This document shows positions 37,124 to 45,874 of a DNA stretch of 64,000 bases, in pieces; position 1 is the stretch's first letter, and each line of letters starts with the position of its first letter. This DNA is from Flavobacterium gyeonganense. Lineage in GTDB: Bacteria; Bacteroidota; Bacteroidia; Flavobacteriales; Flavobacteriaceae. Both the position numbers and the translations under genes were made by a program. The notes below the pieces were generated by a model that saw only the letters and a list, made by a program, of their open reading frames with translations, had not been told where the DNA came from and did not search any database. The stretch is from NCBI RefSeq assembly GCF_029625295.1, contig NZ_CP121112.1:1426001-1490000 (forward strand), written 5' to 3'.

Positions 37124-38272
37124 TTATTCTTCTTCAGCTTTAACCGCTTTTACTTCAACCCCTTCTTGTCCTGGCCAGATTCCGTTTTTGATTGGAAGTG
37201 CTACCAATTTGCTTGGATCAATTTTTACGTATTTCAGTTTTTGTCTTCTCCAGGTATACACAATATGCACCATTCCGTCTGAACTCTGAATTATCGATGG
37301 ATAAGAATATTGACTGATTTTTGAATCTTCTAAAACCAAAGTCGCATTCCAATTGATTCCGTCGTCTGAAATAGAAAGATTTAAAGGCGTTCTTGGCCCT
37401 TTGGCTTCATTTCCCGGAGGCAAAACGTGGTTGTAAACCAATAAATGTTTTCCGTTTTTCAATGTTACCGCATCGGTTCCTGAGTTGTTGTTTGGCAAAC
37501 CAATTAGTTCTAACTCCGACCAGGTTTTTCCGTTGTTTTTAGAAAAAGTACTGAAAATTGCTCTGTTTTTAGTTCTTCCAATAGCCTGAATGCTTCCGTC
37601 TTTATGAAACAAAATACTTGGCTGAATCGCATTAACTTTTTGCTTGCCTCTTGAAATGGTATCACCCAGAACCCAGGTTTTTCCGAAGTCCGGAGTTGAT
37701 TCCATACGCAAATGCCAGCCATTTCCTTCGGTGCTTGAAGGAAGCAATACTGTTCCGTTGCTCAATAAAACCGGCTTGTTTTTGATTGGTCCCAGAAAAT
37801 CTTTATTTGGCATATCTATCTTATCAGACCAGGTTTTTCCGCCATCAGAAGAAGTTCTGTAAACACCCCACCACTCAGATGGTTTTGGTCCGATTTTATA
37901 AAACAACATCAAATCGCCACCCGGAATTTGGTACAAAACAGGATTCCATGTTGGAAATCTTGTTCCATCTGGCATCACGCCATCAGCTACTTTAATAGGT
38001 TCACCCCATTTGTCACTTCCTTTTGGTTTTATTGCTGAATAAATACATACATCCGGATGTCTTTCGTGACTTCCACCAAACCAAGCTGACACTAAATCTC
38101 CATTCGTCGCTTCCACAATAGTTACGGAATGGCAGGACGGATAAGGCGCTTTATCGTAAATGAATTCATCTACTAAAATTCCTTCTTTCCATGTCTTTTT
38201 TTCCAAAGCAGATTTACAGCTTCCCAAAAGTAAGAGTCCAAAAAAGGCAATAGTTATGTGTTTTAGTTTCAT
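37124..38272 (-). CDS. Sialidase-like beta-propeller lipoprotein
   Basis: 382 residues: a lipoprotein signal (MKLKHITIAFFGLLLLGSC) and a six-bladed sialidase-type propeller with Asp-box repeats SSDGGKTWSDK, TPDFGKTWVLG and SKNNGKTWSEL. Conserved entry features are SAWFGGSHERHPDV and PTWNPVLYQIPGGDLMLFYKIG. True sialidases act on sialic acid, but relatives in pectin loci act on other sugars, including keto-sugars such as Kdo or Dha of rhamnogalacturonan II; the target here is open. It is the last minus-strand gene before the plus-strand receptor. Confidence 0.75.
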   Translation of the reverse strand: MKLKHITIAFFGLLLLGSCKSALEKKTWKEGILVDEFIYDKAPYPSCHSVTIVEATNGDLVSAWFGGSHERHPDVCIYSAIKPKGSDKWGEPIKVADGVMPDGTRFPTWNPVLYQIPGGDLMLFYKIGPKPSEWWGVYRTSSDGGKTWSDKIDMPNKDFLGPIKNKPVLLSNGTVLLPSSTEGNGWHLRMESTPDFGKTWVLGDTISRGKQKVNAIQPSILFHKDGSIQAIGRTKNRAIFSTFSKNNGKTWSELELIGLPNNNSGTDAVTLKNGKHLLVYNHVLPPGNEAKGPRTPLNLSISDDGINWNATLVLEDSKISQYSYPSIIQSSDGMVHIVYTWRRQKLKYVKIDPSKLVALPIKNGIWPGQEGVEVKAVKAEEE

Positions 38273-38470
38273 TAATTTATTATTTAAAATAGCATTTAGC
38301 TTATTTTCAAAGAATTATACAAAAATAAGTTAGCAAAAATTTATTAAGTGTAAAAATAACACTAAAAAATCATCAAAGTGACCTGTACCATCCTGTATTA
38401 ACAAAAACTATACCTAAGCACTGATTCTAAAATTCTGACGGGATAAATAGATTTAAAAATTTATTATTAT

Positions 38471-38501
38471 TTAGAATAAATAAAAACAATATTTACATTT
38501 G
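38471..38501 (+). promoter_or_regulatory. Bacteroidota promoter of the TonB-dependent receptor gene
   Basis: TACATTTG at 38494-38501 matches TAnnTTTG, and TTAG at 38471-38474 sits 19 bases upstream, one base off TTTG. The ATG is at 38525. No Fur-like palindrome was evident. Confidence 0.6.
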
Positions 38502-38524
38502 CACAAAATTAACAATTCCAAATA

Positions 38525-40870
38525 ATGAAAAACAAACTATTCGTAAGCATCTTTTTTGGCTTATTAAGTACAATTGTATTTTCACAAACGGCGAGTGTCG
38601 CGGGTAAAGTGAAAATTTCAAACGGAAATTCATCCGATTTTATAAATGTAAAAATCAAAGGTACTTCTATGTCTGCAAGTACAGACAGAAATGGAGAATA
38701 TACTATAAAAAATCTTCAAAACGGTAATGCAACACTGGTTGTATCAGCAATGGGATTTGAAACACAGGAAATCTCTGTTGAACTAAAAGAAAATGAAACT
38801 ACCATTGCTCATGAAGTTTTCCTGATTGAAGCTACAAATCAATTACAATCGGTTGAAGTAACCGGAAGAAAAAAATCTTCCTATAAAAATGACAACACTT
38901 TTTCGGCCACAAAATTAGAAATGAGGGTTATTGACGTTCCTCAAAGCATTTCGTTTGTAACCAAAGAACTTATACAGGATCAACAAGCGTTACGTCTGAA
39001 GGATGTGGGAAAAAATGTCGCGGGTGTCAATGAATTCAGTACTTATGATGATATCGTGATCAGAGGGTTTAGAAACAATGACAGCAACGGCCGATTAATC
39101 AATGGATTGCGCGGTGTCAATAGTTTCTGGACAAGTCCTTTACTGGTTAATATAGAAAGAGTTGAATACATAAAAGGACCGGCATCGGCTGTTTTTGCCA
39201 ATTCGAGTCCGGGTGGAACTATTAACATGATTACCAAAAAGCCATTGGATGAAACCAGACAGGCTATTCAGTTTACAACTGGAAGTTTCAATACGTTTAG
39301 AACTACAGCAGATTTTACAGGAGCTGTAAATGAAGATAAATCTTTATTGTACCGATTGAATCTGGGTTATGAAAATGCCGATACTTACAGAGATCAGATT
39401 GGTAATAAATCGATTGTTATAGCGCCATCTGTTTCCTTTATTCCTAAAGAAGGAACACGATTTAATGCAGACTTGGTTTATACGAACCTGGATACAAAAC
39501 TGGACAGAGGAAGAACTATTGTTCAGGGTACAACAGATCTTTTTGCAACACCAATTGGCTTCAACATCGCGCAGCCAAATGATTATTTAAGAAGCAAAAC
39601 ACTGGCGTTAACTTTATCATTCAGTCAGGTTATCAATAAATACCTGACATTCAACGCTTCTTATTTAAAAGTACGATATGACGAAGAACTGAATGAGCAC
39701 GGCTTTAACGGATACATTACACCAACTTTGATTGCTATGTATTTTAATGACCGAAAAACGATTCAGCACGGAAACAATTTGTCTACTTATTTTTCTTCTA
39801 AATTTAATACCGGAGAACTGGAACATCAGGCAGTTGCAGGATACGATTATATTAATGGAGAAATCAACCAGTACCAAAGAGATGCTGAGAATGAATCCGG
39901 AAATGTGAGTAATTTTGATTTATCTGATCCAACTTATTTTATCAGACCTATTGAGACTTATGATTTTACATCTACAACAAATGATATCAGTAAATATTAT
40001 ACCAACGGTTTTTATGTTCAGGATCTAATTAAATATAAAAGATTACAGTTATTATTAAGTCTGAGACAGGAGTTTTACACGTTTCCTGAAAATGCTTCTG
40101 CCGGAATTACAGACGGCAAAAAAACTGAAAAAGCATTATTACCAAAAGTTGGACTTACCTACAGCATTACTGATAACATAAATGCATATGGGACATACGC
40201 AACTGGTTTTGAAAATCAGAATGCTGCAACCGTCGGAAATATAAATGCTGGAGGACCGTTTGACCCAATGACCAGCAACTTATTTGAAATAGGTTCTAAA
40301 GGCGAGTTCTTCAATAAAAAACTTTTTATCGGAACTGCTGTTTACCAAATTACAAGAAATAACATCCTGGTTAGTGCAAATGACGCCACAAACCCTGATT
40401 TATTAGAACAAAGAGGTCAGGAACGTGCGAGAGGTTTTGAAGTTGAAGCCGTTGGAAAAATAAATAACAACCTGAGCATTAATCTGAGTTATGCTTACAA
40501 CAATGCTATAATTACTGAGTCTGTAAAAGGTGATATCAATAATCAGGTTGGACTTACTAAAGAAAATGCTCCAAAACACATCAGCGGCAGCTGGATAAAA
40601 TACAGTTTTAATGAAGGTGTTATTAAAGGTTTAGGACTGGCAATTGGACATAGTCAGGTTTCTAAAAGAGAAACATTTGTGAGAACTCTACAGCTTCCGT
40701 CGTATGTTGTCTTTAATACTGCCGCATATTATAAAGTAGATCGTTTTACGATTGGCCTTAATTTCAATAACATTTTCGACAAAAAATATTTGGTTGGCGG
40801 TTATAACTATCAACGAAACTTTACAGGAGCACCAAGCAATTTCCTTGTAAACGTTGGATATACTTTTTAA
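38525..40870 (+). CDS. TonB-dependent siderophore-type outer-membrane receptor
   Basis: 781 residues: a signal peptide, an N-terminal carboxypeptidase-regulatory-like domain (about 25-110), a plug domain (SSYKNDNTFSATKLEMRVID, VPQSISFVTKELIQDQ, IVIRGFRNNDSNGRLINGLR) and a 22-strand barrel ending in the aromatic residue F (FLVNVGYTF). The siderophore-receptor plug, the barrel size and the PepSY gene 17 bases downstream point to ferric siderophore uptake, not to SusC. No SusD gene follows. It interrupts the minus-strand glycosidase region and has its own promoter. Confidence 0.88.
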   Translation: MKNKLFVSIFFGLLSTIVFSQTASVAGKVKISNGNSSDFINVKIKGTSMSASTDRNGEYTIKNLQNGNATLVVSAMGFETQEISVELKENETTIAHEVFLIEATNQLQSVEVTGRKKSSYKNDNTFSATKLEMRVIDVPQSISFVTKELIQDQQALRLKDVGKNVAGVNEFSTYDDIVIRGFRNNDSNGRLINGLRGVNSFWTSPLLVNIERVEYIKGPASAVFANSSPGGTINMITKKPLDETRQAIQFTTGSFNTFRTTADFTGAVNEDKSLLYRLNLGYENADTYRDQIGNKSIVIAPSVSFIPKEGTRFNADLVYTNLDTKLDRGRTIVQGTTDLFATPIGFNIAQPNDYLRSKTLALTLSFSQVINKYLTFNASYLKVRYDEELNEHGFNGYITPTLIAMYFNDRKTIQHGNNLSTYFSSKFNTGELEHQAVAGYDYINGEINQYQRDAENESGNVSNFDLSDPTYFIRPIETYDFTSTTNDISKYYTNGFYVQDLIKYKRLQLLLSLRQEFYTFPENASAGITDGKKTEKALLPKVGLTYSITDNINAYGTYATGFENQNAATVGNINAGGPFDPMTSNLFEIGSKGEFFNKKLFIGTAVYQITRNNILVSANDATNPDLLEQRGQERARGFEVEAVGKINNNLSINLSYAYNNAIITESVKGDINNQVGLTKENAPKHISGSWIKYSFNEGVIKGLGLAIGHSQVSKRETFVRTLQLPSYVVFNTAAYYKVDRFTIGLNFNNIFDKKYLVGGYNYQRNFTGAPSNFLVNVGYTF

Positions 40871-40887
40871 GTAATTATTTTAGCTCA

Positions 40888-42036
40888 ATGAGAAAATTTT
40901 TTAATAAAATACATCTATGGCTCGGGCTTGCGTCCGGGCTTGTTGTATTTATAAGCATGCTGGCTGCCAGTATTTTTGTTTGGGATGAAGAATTATCATT
41001 ATGGTATCATCAGGAAAAATATCTGGTTCACGAAGTTAAAAATTCCGTTTTACCATTAGATACACTAGTCAGTATTGTAAAAAATAAATATCCGCTTGCT
41101 GATTATATTGAAATTAGTAAAAACCCGGATAGAAGTTATGTTTTCACCAGCTATAAAGAAAATACAAAACCACACTGGACCGCAGCATCTGATTACGAAA
41201 TTTACAATCACATTTATATTGACCAATACACAGGCCAAGAACTTGGAGAAGTAGATTTACGGTATGACTGGATATTCAATTTAAGATTGCTACATCAAAA
41301 TTTGCTTTTAACTTATGATGTCGGACATTATTTTGTAGGCATCTCAACCCTCATTATTTTTATACTGATCCTGAGCGGCATCTATTTGTGGTGGCCCAAA
41401 AACAAAGCAGCATTAAAACAGAGGGTCTGGTTTCGATGGAAAAGCACCACAAAATGGAAACGTAAAAATTATGATTTTCATAATATTGGAGGTATTTATA
41501 CCTTTTTGTTTATTTTGATTTTTGCTGTTACCGGACTCGTATGGACTTTTGACTGGTGGACAAACGGGATTTACAGAATTTTAGGAAACGATCCAGAAAA
41601 AGTCTGGAGTAAACCTCCTGAAATAAAAAACGTTAATCCGGTAAAAACGATTAATCCATTGGAATCTATTATTTTGTTTACGAAAGAAAAAATTCCAAAC
41701 TACACTACTATCGGATTAACCCTGCCTGAAACAACGGTTAAAAATCCGGTTCCGGTTAATGCATTTGTGAGACATGAAGGCAATTCCGGCTGGGATGAAT
41801 CAGACAGTTACACTTTTAACAGCCAGACAGCCGAAAATTATTTTAAAGTAACCCATCATGACAAAACCCTGGGTGCAAAGTGGAGAAACAGCAATTACGC
41901 TATTCACACCGGCAGTATATATGGTTTGCCAACTAAAATTTTAGCTACACTAGTTTCGTTGTTTTGTGCACTTTTGCCTGTCAGCGGTTTTTTAATTTGG
42001 TGGGGAAGAAATAAAAAAAGTAAATCCAAAAAATAA
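40888..42036 (+). CDS. PepSY-associated membrane protein (ferric siderophore reductase-like)
   Basis: 382 residues with an N-terminal membrane helix (KIHLWLGLASGLVVFISMLAA), a periplasmic PepSY region containing the repeated HIYIDQYTGQELG motif, membrane helices near 148-165 and 200-218 (FHNIGGIYTFLFILIFAVTG), and a C-terminal helix. This class is thought to reduce or release iron from imported siderophores at the inner membrane. It is co-transcribed with the receptor 17 bases upstream; an intrinsic terminator follows its stop. Confidence 0.85.
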   Translation: MRKFFNKIHLWLGLASGLVVFISMLAASIFVWDEELSLWYHQEKYLVHEVKNSVLPLDTLVSIVKNKYPLADYIEISKNPDRSYVFTSYKENTKPHWTAASDYEIYNHIYIDQYTGQELGEVDLRYDWIFNLRLLHQNLLLTYDVGHYFVGISTLIIFILILSGIYLWWPKNKAALKQRVWFRWKSTTKWKRKNYDFHNIGGIYTFLFILIFAVTGLVWTFDWWTNGIYRILGNDPEKVWSKPPEIKNVNPVKTINPLESIILFTKEKIPNYTTIGLTLPETTVKNPVPVNAFVRHEGNSGWDESDSYTFNSQTAENYFKVTHHDKTLGAKWRNSNYAIHTGSIYGLPTKILATLVSLFCALLPVSGFLIWWGRNKKSKSKK

Positions 42037-42037
42037 A

Positions 42038-42070
42038 AAAAGGGATGATTTGTCTAAAATCATCCCTTTT
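42038..42070 (+). terminator. Terminator of the siderophore receptor/PepSY operon
   Basis: AAAAGGGATGATTT pairs with AAATCATCCCTTTT across a short loop directly after the PepSY stop codon. Confidence 0.9.
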
Positions 42071-42269
42071 GCATTATTATCATTTTAAACTTCCCGACAA
42101 AGAAATAATTGTTTCAAAACAACTTTTAACTTTTAATTTATTCTGGTAAATTTTGTTTCAAAGGAGGCAAAAAATTCTCTCCAGTTACTACATTTTTACC
42201 CGTATTATTTTCTAATTCTATTCTTGCATTTTTAGCAACTGTGCCACCTTTCTTGCTGGCTTTAGCATT

Positions 42270-42956
42270 TTACAGCAATCCTTTTGCTTCATCATTTTCG
42301 GCTATTTGTCTGGTAGAAAGCTCAGCAAGTGCAGTAAAAATCAATTCAGCTTCACTCATGTGATCGCGTAAGTTTTGCGATTTTAATCCTTTTACTTCTT
42401 TATGCTTTTTCACCGAAAGTCCTGTCCATTCCTGATGGATGATATTGGTTAGAATAGCAAATTCTTTTTTCTCTTCAATACCTGCTTCTTTCCAATAATC
42501 GGTTAGTTTATTCCGCGTCTCCTGCCCCATCATCCGCTGCTGAATCCACTTTTCGCTTCTCCCGTGTTCTTTCCAGTTTTCTCTTGCACGATCTACACTT
42601 TGAGAAGGATCCTGAATTTCCTGAATACGTTCATACCCTACTTTTGCCAGCCATTGTTTAAAAGGTTCTGCTTTTGGTGATGGGATAGATTGTACCAATC
42701 GAAGAATATGCTCAACATTCCCTGCCAGTGTTTTTCGTTTTTTTCCATTAGCTAGCATTGTTATCTGGGGACAATTTGTCCCTATGTAGCTTCCAAGTTC
42801 AACATCTCTTTTCCTTATCTTTTTTAAATAATCTGTAGGATTTTTAGAATCTGTTAAAGCTTCAACAATATCCACTATTGAAAAATACCATATTTCATTA
42901 TCAGAATCATAATGGCTTCTTACTTTTCTATCTTCAAAAATTTTAACGGCATCCAT
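42270..42956 (-). CDS. Bro-N domain (phage antirepressor-like) protein, C-terminally truncated by a stop codon
   Basis: 228 residues: a Bro-N DNA-binding-like domain at the start (IFEDRKVRSHYDSDNEIWYF, SIVDIVEALTDSKNPTDYLK) and a helical domain (QRMMGQETRNKLTDYWKEAG, FAILTNIIHQEWTG). The frame ends GLL-TAA, but the same frame continues without shift as NAKASKKGGTVAKNARIELE up to a TAA at 42138-42140, which resembles the normal end of these proteins (SKKGGTVAKNAR). A single base change (for example GAA to TAA) would explain the loss of about 43 residues. It is probably a phage- or defence-associated passenger between the iron operon and the GH78 gene. Confidence 0.8.
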   Translation of the reverse strand: MDAVKIFEDRKVRSHYDSDNEIWYFSIVDIVEALTDSKNPTDYLKKIRKRDVELGSYIGTNCPQITMLANGKKRKTLAGNVEHILRLVQSIPSPKAEPFKQWLAKVGYERIQEIQDPSQSVDRARENWKEHGRSEKWIQQRMMGQETRNKLTDYWKEAGIEEKKEFAILTNIIHQEWTGLSVKKHKEVKGLKSQNLRDHMSEAELIFTALAELSTRQIAENDEAKGLL

Positions 42957-43009
42957 ATAGTATTATGTTTAAACTCTCTTGCAACAATACGAAAAACCTC
43001 TTAATTTTC

Positions 43010-45763
43010 TTACTTCACATTCAAAACATAAGAACCAGATTCCAAAGTCAGGATAATATTATTATTTTCTGTTTTATAAGAAGATGAAAATTTATCCAGC
43101 TTCTTATTGTTTACCGTTATCGATGAAACATCAGCTGTTGGCAGATACACTATTGCCGATGAATTCGCCGGAATGGTAATTTTCCACTGCAATGTGTTTT
43201 TACTTTTCTTCCAGTCACTTTTGATTAAACCGTAAATGGATTCATAAGATGCATTTACAAAAGTCAGTCCGGCGTTGAAATCCGGTTTCATAATGATTTG
43301 TTTGAAACCCGGAGTTTCAGGATTACTCTTGATTCCCGCCATATTTTCGTAGTACCAGATCAATAAATCACCCAAAAGCATCACGTGGTTTTGCGAATTC
43401 ATCGACGGGTCTGCGGTATTTCCGTTCCATAATTCCCAAATGGTTGTTGCACCGTTTTCGACCATAAATCCCCAGCTTGGATAAGTTTTATTTGAGGCCA
43501 ATTTGAAAGCCAAATCCCCTCTTCCGAAGTTCGTCAGCGTACGCATCAAAAATTGTGTTCCGATAACTCCTGTGCTGATATGACCGTTTTTGGTCACCTC
43601 AACTTCGTGAACCATATTCTGGAAAACTTTATCTTTTAAATTTTCCGGGACCAAACCAAAAGCCAATGGCAAAACGTTTGCTGTCACGGTGTTATTTGCG
43701 TAATAATTTTTCTCTGTATTTAAAAATTTAGCATTGAATGCTTTTTTAATTCTCACAGCCAAATCATCATAATAGACAACATCAGCATCCGCTTTTGCGA
43801 TTACGGCAAACTTTTTCATAATAGTCAAAAGCTGATAATAAAATGCACTCGACAACAATTGTCCATCCGTCAAACGGGCAGGATCTTTGGAACGAATCAA
43901 CTCTAATGATTCCGGCGGAACGCACCAATCACCGTATTTGTCCTTGTCCATTAAATCATTTTGAAGATAATTTTCTTCCATATACACCATCCATTTTTTC
44001 ATAGACGGATATTGTTTTTTGATCACTTCTGCATCATCAAATTGATGGTACAGCATATCGCCCACCGTGATATACGTTCCCGGCCAGGTCACATTATCGC
44101 CATAATAACGCCAAAAAGCCGGTGCCACATCTGGCAATCCTCCGTCCTGAGTCTGCGAATATTTAATATCATCGAGCCATTTGGCATACAAAGTCTGATT
44201 ATCGAATAGAAAACTTTCACCATAAGCACCTGTCGTTCTATCGCCCAGCCAAGGCTGACGCTCGTTGCGTTGAGGACAATCGATTGGCATTCCTTTGTAA
44301 TTTCCGCTGATTCCCCACCACGCATTTTTGAAAATCTGGTTCATCGTCGCATCCGAAGATTCAAAAGTTCCGGTGGTTTTGATATCATCATACACCACTT
44401 TTCCAATGAAATTATCCACTGTTGGTTTGGTTGGAAAACCCGAAATCTCTACAAATCGGAAACCGTGAAAAATGAATCGTGGTTCCCAAATTTCTTCACC
44501 TTCACCTTTTAAAGTGTAAACATCGGTAGTTTTGGCATCACGCAAATTGGCAATGTACAACGAACCATCAGCCTGCAAAGATTCGGCAAATTTCATCGTG
44601 ATTTGGTCACCGCTTTTCCCTTTTACTTTCAGTTGTAACCAGCCGACCATATTCTGCCCCATATCCAAAATATATGTTCCTTTCGCAGTCGCTTTGATTG
44701 AAATTGGTTTTACCTCGCCCATTATTTTCATATTTGGCGTCATCTGTGCTTCATAAAAACCGCCCGGTTCCTGAACGTATCTGACATTTACCCAGGTTGC
44801 ATCATCAAAATTGGTCGTAGCCCAGCCTTTCATTTCCTTGCGGGCATCGTATTCTTCGCCGTCGTACTCGTTGTTGGATAGAATCGGTCCGTCAGTGGTT
44901 AATTTCCAGGTGTCATCTGTTCGGATAACATCTTTGGTTCCATCGGTATATTCAACAAACAACTGCAAAGCCATTTTCGGAAAACCAAATGATTTGATTT
45001 TATACGGTTTGTAATCCTGACGCATCGCAAAAAAACGTCCGTTTCCTAAAATCGTTCCCAGCATGTTTTTGCCTTCTTTCAGTTGTGAAGTCACATCAAA
45101 AACATTGTATTTTACGTTTTTGGTGTAATCCGTCGGAACGGGTGCCAAAACCTGATCGCCAATTTTATTTCCGTTGATATAGAGTTCATACAAACCCATT
45201 CCCATAATATAAACTTTGCCATTTTTGACTTGTTTTTTTAGGTTGATTTCTTTTCGCAAATAACGCGCAGACAATCTCGAATATTGGGAAATGCTATCAT
45301 CTTTCGATAATTTTTCATACCCAATCCAGCGAGTCGATTTCCAGTCAGCATAGGTTAAAATCCCGATGCTGAAATGAGCAGTTGTAGTTGATTTTATTTC
45401 GCCTTTATTGGTAAAAACAGTTACTTTCCAAAACGCGTTTTGTCGGTCTCCCAGCTTTTTTCCGTTGTAAATTATATTGACAGATTCGTTGCTTGATACT
45501 TTTCCGCTATCCCACAAATCAGCTTTGTTTGCGTTTAGATTTTCTAATGTCGAAGCAACCATAATTTGATAAGCGGTTTGTTTTATATCATTCACATCCG
45601 ACTTTATCTGCCAGCTCAAACGGGGCTGAACGACATCAATTCCTTCCGGATTGTTAAGCATTTCGCATTGCAGATTTGTTACGCTGATTTTATTTTGGGC
45701 TTGCGCCGAAAGTGAAATCAAGGTTATAATGATGAATGTAAGATGTAAAAAAAACTTTTTCAT
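43010..45763 (-). CDS. GH78 alpha-L-rhamnosidase
   Basis: 917 residues with a signal peptide (LTFIIITLISLSAQAQ). Domains in order: N-terminal Ig-like and carbohydrate-binding beta domains (CEMLNNPEGIDVVQPRLSWQ, YELYINGNKIG), then the (alpha/alpha)6 barrel with the family signature DCPQRNERQPWLGD (general-acid region) and QTQDGGLPDVAPAFW, then a C-terminal jelly roll. It removes terminal alpha-L-rhamnose from pectic oligosaccharides in the periplasm. It lies 111 bases downstream of the (alpha/alpha)6 lipoprotein gene, with a palindromic repeat between. A second GH78 gene lies at 52-55 kb. Confidence 0.93.
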   Translation of the reverse strand: MKKFFLHLTFIIITLISLSAQAQNKISVTNLQCEMLNNPEGIDVVQPRLSWQIKSDVNDIKQTAYQIMVASTLENLNANKADLWDSGKVSSNESVNIIYNGKKLGDRQNAFWKVTVFTNKGEIKSTTTAHFSIGILTYADWKSTRWIGYEKLSKDDSISQYSRLSARYLRKEINLKKQVKNGKVYIMGMGLYELYINGNKIGDQVLAPVPTDYTKNVKYNVFDVTSQLKEGKNMLGTILGNGRFFAMRQDYKPYKIKSFGFPKMALQLFVEYTDGTKDVIRTDDTWKLTTDGPILSNNEYDGEEYDARKEMKGWATTNFDDATWVNVRYVQEPGGFYEAQMTPNMKIMGEVKPISIKATAKGTYILDMGQNMVGWLQLKVKGKSGDQITMKFAESLQADGSLYIANLRDAKTTDVYTLKGEGEEIWEPRFIFHGFRFVEISGFPTKPTVDNFIGKVVYDDIKTTGTFESSDATMNQIFKNAWWGISGNYKGMPIDCPQRNERQPWLGDRTTGAYGESFLFDNQTLYAKWLDDIKYSQTQDGGLPDVAPAFWRYYGDNVTWPGTYITVGDMLYHQFDDAEVIKKQYPSMKKWMVYMEENYLQNDLMDKDKYGDWCVPPESLELIRSKDPARLTDGQLLSSAFYYQLLTIMKKFAVIAKADADVVYYDDLAVRIKKAFNAKFLNTEKNYYANNTVTANVLPLAFGLVPENLKDKVFQNMVHEVEVTKNGHISTGVIGTQFLMRTLTNFGRGDLAFKLASNKTYPSWGFMVENGATTIWELWNGNTADPSMNSQNHVMLLGDLLIWYYENMAGIKSNPETPGFKQIIMKPDFNAGLTFVNASYESIYGLIKSDWKKSKNTLQWKITIPANSSAIVYLPTADVSSITVNNKKLDKFSSSYKTENNNIILTLESGSYVLNVK

Positions 45764-45782
45764 TTTATTTTTATTTTTTTAT

Positions 45783-45857
45783 TCTCGCAGATTTTGCAGA
45801 TTCGGCAGATCAAATTTTTACTCAAATAAATCTGCTATATCTGCCCAATCTGCGAGA
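45783..45857. repeat. CGCAGATT palindromic repeat (family B copy 3)
   Basis: TCTCGCAGATTTTGCAGATT...AATCTGCGAGA is a clean inverted repeat whose arms are built of CAGATT/GCAGAT words. It occupies the gap between the GH78 gene and the upstream lipoprotein gene. Confidence 0.8.
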
Positions 45858-45874
45858 AAAATTTTAATACAAAG

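Noticed and set aside
38525..40870. SusC-type receptor of the polysaccharide locus
   Set aside because: The size (781 residues), siderophore-type plug and following PepSY gene fit iron uptake; no SusD gene is next to it.
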